Assembly: GCA_030671005.1 (NCBI GenBank) | Contig: DAOVAN010000028.1 | Coordinates: forward strand, 1 to 14,352 | Direction of reading: 5' to 3' | Length of the DNA: 14,352 bases | DNA from: Caldifarciminota bacterium | Lineage (GTDB): Bacteria > Hydrothermota > Tepidihabitantia > SM23-42 | Shown here: in pieces, positions 6,660-12,880 of the stretch | Layout: every line of letters begins with the position of its first letter | Position numbering within the stretch: the first letter of the stretch is position 1 | The notes under the pieces: generated by a model | The model's database searches: none | The model's input: only the letters and a program-made list of their open reading frames with translations | What the model was told of the DNA's origin: nothing | Made by a program: the position numbers and the translations under genes

Positions 6660-8910
6660 CGAAATCTTGCGGTCAAAGGTTTTGATTGCATGCTGTATTC
6701 TGCTCTCGGTGGCTTTCACTGCCGAGCGGACAGATCATGAGCGGGCAACAGATGCATATGAACGTGGTGACTACGTCGTCGCCAGGATGTATTTTGAAAA
6801 CATGCTCAGTGATGCCGACAACCTCCAATATTTCGCCGATGCCTATTACTACCTGGCGAAAATCCACGACTTCAGGGGTGAATTTGTTTCTTTCTTTTCC
6901 TGGGCTGTCCGGTTTCTTGATGGCTACGGACATGAGCCGCGGGCACAGGAAATTTTCACTCTTCTGACACAGCGGCTTATTGAGAGACAGTCTTATCTAA
7001 TTGCCGCCGAATATTTGAGGGAATATGACTACCTGGTTAGCGACTATTCAATCATGGAATCACTGGGACATGGTTTGATGGGACAGGGCGCACTGGTATC
7101 AGCCGATTATGCTTTTTCACTGTGTGAACAGAGTGATACGATCAAGGTTCTACGTGCACTGATGATTGATGATTATGACGAACGGGAAAAGGTACTCAAG
7201 AGCATGAAAGGGGCTACCCGAGATCTCTATTTGATCGAAAACTACCTGTTAATGGGTGATACAGTAAGTGCCTTCATCGTCTTTCGTGATATGGCTGACA
7301 GAGATTTGCCAGATGGTGGTTTGTACAGGTATGCCAAGATGGTGCTGCTCTTCGATCATGATAACATAGGGTGGTATATACAGGAGTTGAGGCGTGTGCA
7401 AGGTTTTGACAGGAAGGCAGAGCTTCTCCAGGCAGCCGCTGGACTCGGTTCAGGCACGAAGATCGTGCCCGAGGATGAAGAAGAGATCCGGCTGTATCTC
7501 TGGGTATGTGATATTGATACGGTGTCCAAGGAACTACCTGAGGACCTTGCCTTTGATTCGCTGATTCTCGAAGCAGCTGACACTCTTTTGCTACTGGATC
7601 GACTGAGGCGGCAATACCGAAACAACTTTTCCTTGGATTCGATGTACTGCCAGTTGTTGCTGAGGCGTAGTAGTTATGATGAGGCGAGTAGGGTAATTTC
7701 ACCATATCTAAAATATCATAATACGCACCGTTACGTACGTAAAATACTTGGATTTCAATACTACACTAATCGTGATTTCCGGTCCGCGGCAAACCACATC
7801 ATTCTCTCCGATTACCATGGTCCTATTTCGCTGTACGTGCTGGCCGAGTGTCTCAGGGCATTAGATTATGACGCAACAGATCTGTACCGCCGGGTCATGG
7901 ACCAGACTACGGACTCGACACTTTATCACAAAGCGCTGAGTGGTTTTATGCTGGAGCGGTACAAAACAGAATCGTTCCAGGAAATATGCTCGGTCGACTT
8001 TGATGATTTAGAGGGTGATACAAGTCTACTACGTATCTATGTGCGAAGCCTGGCCCGTTGTGGTGAAGGTGGATTGGCTGACTCGCTTCACAATTCATTT
8101 TTTGACGCACCAGATTTTGAATTACTCAACGTGCATGGCGAGTACCTGATTAGCGAAAAGAAGTATGATTTGGCGACAGTCTACTATGATTCGATCATCC
8201 AGCACGTGTCGGGTGATTTGCACGGTGGTATCTATTACAATTGGGCACTCGTTTCTTTCTTGAATAACGAAATGGATGTAGCACAGCAGAGGTTTATGTT
8301 CTACGTGGCTCATTTTCGTGGAGGCGCGCATACCCATGATGCTCTATTCAAAATTGCCACGTTGAATTACCTTCAAGAAAGCTACGACTCGGCAGCCTAT
8401 TACTACGGGCTGGCGAGCGAGGATGATGGGCTGAAACTCGACGCGCTTCGAAACCAACTGATAAGCTACAAGAAGGCGGGTAGCTGGTCAATGGTGACGA
8501 CTACGGGCTGGGAGTTGCTGACATTTGTAGATAAAGAAGAAGAGGCAGGTGTGCGCTTCGACATAGGTTATGCACTGCTACGTGGCGGTAAGATAAAGGA
8601 ATCAATCGAGAATATTCTGATCGCTTCAAGGCTTGAGTCAGACCCAAGATACTACTACTGGCTGGGTGAGGCATATCTAGGCAAGGGTGATTTTGCTCGT
8701 GCCCTGTACAGCTATCAGAAAGTGCTCGACTCGCATCCTGATGACGAGATGTGGGCGCCAACTGCAGAATACAAAACTGGAATCGTACTGGAACTTCTGG
8801 ATGAAATAGCCAGCGCCCGGGATGTCTACAAGAGAATCATAAAAGAGAGAGGCATTGAGCATCCGATTGGTGCCGAAGCCAATATCAGACTAAAGCAGAT
8901 CGAAGAGTGA
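6649..8910 (+). CDS. Large exported TPR-repeat protein
   Basis: From ATG 6649 the product is 753 residues. A basic-hydrophobic stretch (about 8-25, RSKVLIACCILLSVAFTA) looks like a Sec signal peptide or anchor, so the rest should lie in the periplasm or at the outer membrane. The mature part is acidic and built of helical TPR-like units. The clearest are at about 31-90 (ATDAYERGDYVVARMYFE) and at the C-terminus, about 667-700 (YYWLGEAYLGKGDFARALY) and 705-737. The middle is divergent and Asp/Tyr-rich. No enzymatic motif is visible. Its stop is fused to the lptE start (GTGA), so a structural or adaptor role in outer-membrane assembly is a reasonable but unproven inference. TTG 6667 is an alternative start: it follows a strong GGGAGG (6651-6656) by 10 nt and begins directly at the signal peptide. 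ATG 6649 has a similar AGAGGA at 6632-6637. Confidence 0.85.
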   Translation: MGGSEILRSKVLIACCILLSVAFTAERTDHERATDAYERGDYVVARMYFENMLSDADNLQYFADAYYYLAKIHDFRGEFVSFFSWAVRFLDGYGHEPRAQEIFTLLTQRLIERQSYLIAAEYLREYDYLVSDYSIMESLGHGLMGQGALVSADYAFSLCEQSDTIKVLRALMIDDYDEREKVLKSMKGATRDLYLIENYLLMGDTVSAFIVFRDMADRDLPDGGLYRYAKMVLLFDHDNIGWYIQELRRVQGFDRKAELLQAAAGLGSGTKIVPEDEEEIRLYLWVCDIDTVSKELPEDLAFDSLILEAADTLLLLDRLRRQYRNNFSLDSMYCQLLLRRSSYDEASRVISPYLKYHNTHRYVRKILGFQYYTNRDFRSAANHIILSDYHGPISLYVLAECLRALDYDATDLYRRVMDQTTDSTLYHKALSGFMLERYKTESFQEICSVDFDDLEGDTSLLRIYVRSLARCGEGGLADSLHNSFFDAPDFELLNVHGEYLISEKKYDLATVYYDSIIQHVSGDLHGGIYYNWALVSFLNNEMDVAQQRFMFYVAHFRGGAHTHDALFKIATLNYLQESYDSAAYYYGLASEDDGLKLDALRNQLISYKKAGSWSMVTTTGWELLTFVDKEEEAGVRFDIGYALLRGGKIKESIENILIASRLESDPRYYYWLGEAYLGKGDFARALYSYQKVLDSHPDDEMWAPTAEYKTGIVLELLDEIASARDVYKRIIKERGIEHPIGAEANIRLKQIEE

Positions 8911-9443
8911 AACAAGATAGATATTTAATAAGGCAAGGATACCATGAAATCGCTTCGCAGAGATTGTACCGGTGCATGGTATTTCTCTTAACGGCGTTTG
9001 GGTTGTTCATGCTATCCTGCTGTGGTTATTCGACGCGCTCTCTGCTGCCTGATCATATGCAGAGAATTCACATCAAGTTCTTCGAAAACCGGACCCTAAA
9101 ACCGGGCCTTGATGAAATGGCGACGAATGCGGTTACTGATGCCTTTCGCAGCGGCTCGAATTTACGTATCGTTGACGAGGGTACTGCAGATCTTGTTCTG
9201 GAGGGTAGTGTGTCAGGTTATTCAAAGGATCCCCACACGTATACCTCAGACCAGACAATTCTTGAATACAAAATCACGATCAGATACTCGGTACGTTGTG
9301 TCGATAAACTGAGAAATGAAGTTTTCTGGGAGGGAGATGTGTCGGACTGGGCGTTGTACGACACTGATGAAGAACAGGGGATAAGAGAGGCAGTCAGGAA
9401 GACTGCCGAAAGACTGCTTACCAGAATTCTCACTAATTGGTAA
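8907..9443 (+). CDS. lptE: LptE-like LPS-assembly lipoprotein
   Basis: The 178-residue frame begins at GTG 8907, overlapping the upstream stop (GTGA). After a hydrophobic segment (24-37) comes the lipobox-like MLSCCGY (35-41) with Cys38 or Cys39 as lipidation candidate. The mature part matches the LptE pattern: CGYSTRSLLPDHMQRIHIKFFENRT, then a helix (LDEMATNAVTDAF), RIVDEGTADLVLEGSVSGYSK, and strands ending with a C-terminal helix. LptE sits in the outer membrane as a plug and partner of the LptD barrel and helps insert LPS. No lptD is in the window. Codons 1-23 (RYLIRQGYHEIASQRLYRC) are odd for a lipoprotein; ATG 8976 (residue 24) would give a cleaner signal peptide. A well-placed AAGGA (8935-8939) instead precedes ATG 8944 in another frame. 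The family call is good and the N-terminus uncertain. Confidence 0.82.
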   Translation: MKQDRYLIRQGYHEIASQRLYRCMVFLLTAFGLFMLSCCGYSTRSLLPDHMQRIHIKFFENRTLKPGLDEMATNAVTDAFRSGSNLRIVDEGTADLVLEGSVSGYSKDPHTYTSDQTILEYKITIRYSVRCVDKLRNEVFWEGDVSDWALYDTDEEQGIREAVRKTAERLLTRILTNW

Positions 9444-10325
9444 ATGAACATCAGTCTCTTCTCCAGGGTGGATCTGCCTGACCATGGAGATAAATCATTC
9501 GGTGATTTACTGCTTGGTGAACTGGAATACGATCGCACCCGTGCGGCTGACTCCGGACACGAAGTAATAAGGAAAATTGATGTTAAGGAATTGCTCCTTA
9601 AGGCACAGGAAAATTATTTTCATGGTTTCTACCTCGATGGCTTGAAGTGTTACGCTCGAGTCTTGCGTGCCGACCAGAAGCAAATAGGAGCGTGGGTCGG
9701 ACAGATTAGAATACTGGTTGACATTGGCCGCTCTGATGCTGCTGTCTATTGGGCAGATAAGGGTCTCGGACTGTTCGGTGATTCTATGTTGATGATCTTT
9801 GCGAAGGCTTTCGCGCTGGCGCATGCGAAAAGGATTGAGCATGCCAAGAAAATCATCAATATTCCGGTGGAGAAAGATGAAGCAGCCATGCTCTGGCTTT
9901 TTCGAGGCGAGGTTCTTGTAATGATCAAACTAGGCATCTTCCAAAAGATATTCAGACCGTACAGAGGGATAGGGAGAATGGGAGCGTTCTTCTGTTTTCT
10001 AAAAGCACTCTCTCCTGACCCAAAAGATGCTTTTCTGCATCAGCGAATCGGGCTTGCCTACATGTTGGCTAATTATGATGAAAGAGCATTTGAGCACTTG
10101 CAGACATCGTTGACCATTGTTCCTGACAATCCGCTCACCCTTTATGGCCTTGCAGAGTGTTACAGGAGGAAAAAGGATTATGAGCGCGCAATATACTATG
10201 TCAAGAAGGCGATTGCCATGAATCCAAACCTGGACACGGCCTATGAGCTCCTGCAATGGGCACATCATCCAGCCAGAAAATTTCTTTGGAGGTTCTTGAG
10301 TGTGAAAGGAAAGGGGCGATCATGA
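9444..10325 (+). CDS. Cytoplasmic TPR-repeat protein
   Basis: This 293-residue protein starts immediately after the lptE stop. It has no signal peptide. TPR-like helix pairs are visible at about 48-80 (ENYFHGFYLDGLKCYARVL), 82-114, 194-226 (HQRIGLAYMLANYDERAFEHL) and 230-262 (YGLAECYRRKKDYERAIYY), the last two close to the TPR consensus including the terminal Pro. A hydrophobic/basic stretch at about 157-190 (IKLGIFQKIFRPY) interrupts the repeats and could touch a membrane. The N-terminal 45 residues are acidic and non-repetitive. No catalytic motif is seen, so it is probably a protein-protein scaffold; partner unknown. Its stop overlaps the start of the S9 peptidase gene (ATGA), implying coupled translation. 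Confidence 0.83.
   Translation: MNISLFSRVDLPDHGDKSFGDLLLGELEYDRTRAADSGHEVIRKIDVKELLLKAQENYFHGFYLDGLKCYARVLRADQKQIGAWVGQIRILVDIGRSDAAVYWADKGLGLFGDSMLMIFAKAFALAHAKRIEHAKKIINIPVEKDEAAMLWLFRGEVLVMIKLGIFQKIFRPYRGIGRMGAFFCFLKALSPDPKDAFLHQRIGLAYMLANYDERAFEHLQTSLTIVPDNPLTLYGLAECYRRKKDYERAIYYVKKAIAMNPNLDTAYELLQWAHHPARKFLWRFLSVKGKGRS
10311..10316 (+). promoter_or_regulatory. Shine-Dalgarno site fixing the start of the S9 peptidase gene
   Basis: AAGGGG lies 5 nt before ATG 10322, next to a second AAAGGA at 10305-10310. This supports 10322, not the upstream in-frame ATG 10256 that lies within the TPR gene and lacks such a site. Confidence 0.65.
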
Positions 10326-12292
10326 AGAGAAAATATGTTAGCATTGATGATTTATACAGAATAAAGTTCTTGAGGGAGATCTCACTTTCCCCTGATGGCC
10401 AGAAGGTGGCTTACACGGTGGAATGGATGGATAAGAAGAAGAACAAGTACTTCTCAAACCTGTATGTAGTAAGTGAAGATGGAAGAGCCCGGCATTTTGT
10501 CAGGGGGAACAAAGACATAAAGCTTCCCAAATGGTCGCCTAATGGAAAACTCATCTCCTTTGTGTTGACCGAAAAAGACGAGCAGAATCTTTGGGCTATT
10601 CCCGCTGATGGTGGTGAGGCATATGCGATCACAAAAGCGAAGGGATTCTTCGGGCACTATGACTGGACCCCGGGCAGCAAGCATATCGTGTGCGAATTCA
10701 CTGTTAAGAAAGAAGACAAGGAGCGGGTTCCAGAAAAAGGCAAGCCCCCCTTGTACTACCACATGAAGAACATGTGGTACAAACTAGATGGCAGGGGCAT
10801 GCTGCCTGAGGAGAAGCAGCATATCTGGAAGGTCAATGCTGGGTCGGGTAAGATGAAACAGCTGACCTTCGGCAGAAATGGCGACGAGTTGCCCGATGTG
10901 TCGCCCGATGGCAAATATGTGGTGTTTGGCTCAAACCGGAATAAGAACTTCGAGGAGCGATTGCAGTATCCTGATCTATACATCATCAGCATCAACGGTG
11001 GAAAAGAGAGAAGGTTGAAAACGCCGGCCGGGCCAAAGTGGGCACCGGTTTTTTCTCCCGATGGCAAATACATTGCGTATCGCGGCAGGTTGTATCCTGA
11101 AGAGTGGGTTGGTTGGCGTAATATATACATGTGGATGGTTCCGGTCCGAGGTGGTAGGGCAGTGAACATAACCAAATCATTCGACCAGACATTTGAAGCT
11201 CTAGCGATCGATGACCTGGGGCACTATGCGTGGTCGCGCCCCATATTCTCTGCTGACGGCAAGTGCCTCTATGATATATCAGCCGATGGTGGAGATGTCA
11301 GTCTCTATAGGATCGACATCAAGCAGAGAAAAGTTTCGAAAATTCTGGGGACGAATGAAAGGATATATGCCCTTGACCATGACGGAAAGAGCACATTCGC
11401 TCTCGCGATAGCAAATGTGACTAGTCCGGGTAATTTGCATTTGTTGAAAGAAGGAGATTGTAAGCAGCTGACGCACTTAGACAAGAACTACCTGAAGACC
11501 CGTCGGCTTGCCAAACCCGAAGAGGTAAGATGGAAGGGTTATAAGGGGGATGAAATTCATGGTTGGCTATTGAAACCACCCAATTTCAAGAGGAAAAAAA
11601 GGTATCCGCTCATCGTTCAAATCCACGGTGGTCCAAACGCTGCATACGGTAATTCCTTGTTTCACGAGTTTCAGGTTCTCGCCGCGAAAGGATACATCGT
11701 CTTCTATTCAAATCCCCATGGCAGTATTGGCTACGGAGAGAGATTTGGCCGGGAGTTACACAACAAATGGGGCATTCCGGACACAAAGGACATAATGAAA
11801 GCCTTGCGATTACTGACTAAGCGTGGGTACATCGATAAAAAGAGGATGGCCGTGATGGGGGGCAGTTATGGTGGATTCATGACCAATTGGATTATCGGGC
11901 ACACGGATGTCTTCAAGGCGGCGGTTACCATGCGCAGTGTTGTGAACATGTTCTCTTTTCTCTCCTCGGATTTTGGTTTTGGTATACCAAAGCAATTCAA
12001 AGGCAATTGGTGGGATAAGAGGAATCTTCAATTCTATTGGGATATGTCGCCGTTGAAATACGTGAAGAGAATGAAAACGCCGCTCCTCATCATTCATAGC
12101 GAACAGGATCATCGCTGTCCGATCGGACAAGCCGAAGAGCTCTTCACGGCTCTCAAATTGTTGAGGCGTGATGTGGAGATGGTTCGTTTCCCCGGTGAGC
12201 CCCACGGCTTGTCCAGGCACGGTTCACCCCGCAGACGCGAGAAGAGACTGGAATTCATCTTGGGTTTCGTTGATCGCCATCTGAAGAAGTAG
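10322..12292 (+). CDS. S9 family (prolyl oligopeptidase / acylaminoacyl-peptidase-like) serine peptidase
   Basis: From ATG 10322 the product has 656 residues. The N-terminal part (about 10-400) is a beta-propeller with WD/PD40-like repeats: LSPDGQKVAYTV, WSPNGKLISFVL, VSPDGKYVVFGS, FSPDGKYIAYRG, FSADGKCLYDIS. The C-terminal alpha/beta-hydrolase domain starts at about 410, with VQIHGGPNAAYG supplying the oxyanion region and GSIGYGERFG typical of S9. The triad is complete: Ser515 in GGSYGG, Asp596 in HSEQDHR, His628 in GEPHGLS. No signal peptide, so it should be cytosolic and cleave short peptides entering through the propeller, complementing the two M42 aminopeptidases in the same operon. The start was chosen for its ATGA overlap with the TPR stop and strong upstream AAGGGG; a start at 10256 would add 22 unrelated residues. 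Exact specificity (acyl-aminoacyl, dipeptidyl or prolyl) is open. Confidence 0.93.
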   Translation: MKRKYVSIDDLYRIKFLREISLSPDGQKVAYTVEWMDKKKNKYFSNLYVVSEDGRARHFVRGNKDIKLPKWSPNGKLISFVLTEKDEQNLWAIPADGGEAYAITKAKGFFGHYDWTPGSKHIVCEFTVKKEDKERVPEKGKPPLYYHMKNMWYKLDGRGMLPEEKQHIWKVNAGSGKMKQLTFGRNGDELPDVSPDGKYVVFGSNRNKNFEERLQYPDLYIISINGGKERRLKTPAGPKWAPVFSPDGKYIAYRGRLYPEEWVGWRNIYMWMVPVRGGRAVNITKSFDQTFEALAIDDLGHYAWSRPIFSADGKCLYDISADGGDVSLYRIDIKQRKVSKILGTNERIYALDHDGKSTFALAIANVTSPGNLHLLKEGDCKQLTHLDKNYLKTRRLAKPEEVRWKGYKGDEIHGWLLKPPNFKRKKRYPLIVQIHGGPNAAYGNSLFHEFQVLAAKGYIVFYSNPHGSIGYGERFGRELHNKWGIPDTKDIMKALRLLTKRGYIDKKRMAVMGGSYGGFMTNWIIGHTDVFKAAVTMRSVVNMFSFLSSDFGFGIPKQFKGNWWDKRNLQFYWDMSPLKYVKRMKTPLLIIHSEQDHRCPIGQAEELFTALKLLRRDVEMVRFPGEPHGLSRHGSPRRREKRLEFILGFVDRHLKK

Positions 12293-12318
12293 CGCCTCAT
12301 TTTGAATCAATAAGGCAA

Positions 12319-12831
12319 ATGGAATTTTTGATAATCATTGGTCTTATCTTTATACTATACGTAGCGTGGAAATACTGGACGCTTTTCATGGGTGCTGGTT
12401 ATGACCCGGCGCCAATGGACAAAGTCTACAAGATGCTTGCCATTGCGAATGTGAAGAGCAGTGATGTCGTTTACGACTTGGGATGTGGTGATGGTAGAAT
12501 TCTGCTTACCGCAGCGCGGAAATTCGGCGCCCGCGCGGTTGGTATAGAGATTGATCCTTTCAGGTTTTTGTTTGCGTGGTTCATCACACTGTTGTCAGGG
12601 CAATCGAGAAAGATAAGGATACGATTCGGTAATTTTTTCAAACACAATATCACCGATGCAACAGTGGTGATTCTTTTTTTGTATGGGCCGACGAACAATC
12701 GACTGAAAGGCAAATTATCACGTGAACTCAAGCCGGGCACGCGTGTTGTGTCATACATCTGGAGATTCGATGATTGGGAATTGGTCGATTTTTCGCCGGA
12801 GGACAGAATCTATCTCTACACAATATCGTGA
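12319..12831 (+). CDS. Membrane-anchored SAM-dependent methyltransferase (FAM173/ATPSCKMT-like)
   Basis: This 170-residue protein has an N-terminal transmembrane helix (about 3-21) followed by a compact class I methyltransferase domain. Motif I is VVYDLGCGDGR (50-60), and the acidic end of beta-2 is Glu77 in VGIEIDP. Pro-Met-Asp-x3-Lys-Met-Leu just before motif I, the short domain and the single anchor match the small FAM173/ATPSCKMT-type group. Eukaryotic members of that group are mitochondrial lysine methyltransferases acting on ATP synthase subunit c or adenine nucleotide translocase. Bacterial substrates are unknown to me, and whether the domain faces the cytoplasm is inferred. A TAAGG at 12311-12315 lies 3 nt before ATG 12319. 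It follows the S9 gene by 26 nt, the widest gap in the operon, and is probably its last gene because a new promoter follows. Confidence 0.85.
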   Translation: MEFLIIIGLIFILYVAWKYWTLFMGAGYDPAPMDKVYKMLAIANVKSSDVVYDLGCGDGRILLTAARKFGARAVGIEIDPFRFLFAWFITLLSGQSRKIRIRFGNFFKHNITDATVVILFLYGPTNNRLKGKLSRELKPGTRVVSYIWRFDDWELVDFSPEDRIYLYTIS

Positions 12832-12846
12832 ATCCATGCTATATCA

Positions 12847-12874
12847 TTGACTTTGTTTTGGATTACCCTATAAT
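12847..12874 (+). promoter_or_regulatory. Sigma70-like promoter of the GT2-fusion gene, placed for leaderless mRNA
   Basis: TTGACT (12847-12852) and TATAAT (12869-12874) are separated by 16 nt, and ATG 12881 follows after 6 nt. The geometry is identical to the promoter at 868-895. No Shine-Dalgarno sequence is present before 12881. Confidence 0.7.
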
Positions 12875-12880
12875 TCGCCG

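Noticed and set aside
6679..6693. Lipobox-like Leu-Ile-Ala-Cys in the TPR protein signal segment
   Set aside because: The cysteine comes only a few residues after the charged N-region, with the main hydrophobic core following it, so lipoprotein processing is unlikely.
7274..7705. 143-codon minus-strand frame inside the TPR gene
   Set aside because: Low-complexity, domain-free translation opposite a long coherent coding frame.
7731..7742. 12-bp palindrome TTACGTACGTAA
   Set aside because: It lies mid-gene in the TPR coding frame, has no spacer or T-run and no nearby gene start. Most likely chance.
10256..10321. Upstream in-frame ATG for the S9 peptidase
   Set aside because: It would overlap the TPR gene by 70 nt, has no ribosome-binding site, and adds residues unlike the family. 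ATG 10322 has AAGGGG and an ATGA overlap.
12293..12318. Possible terminator between the S9 and methyltransferase genes
   Set aside because: Only a 4-5 bp imperfect GCCT/AGGC pairing with no T-tract; the spacer looks like an ordinary intra-operon gap.
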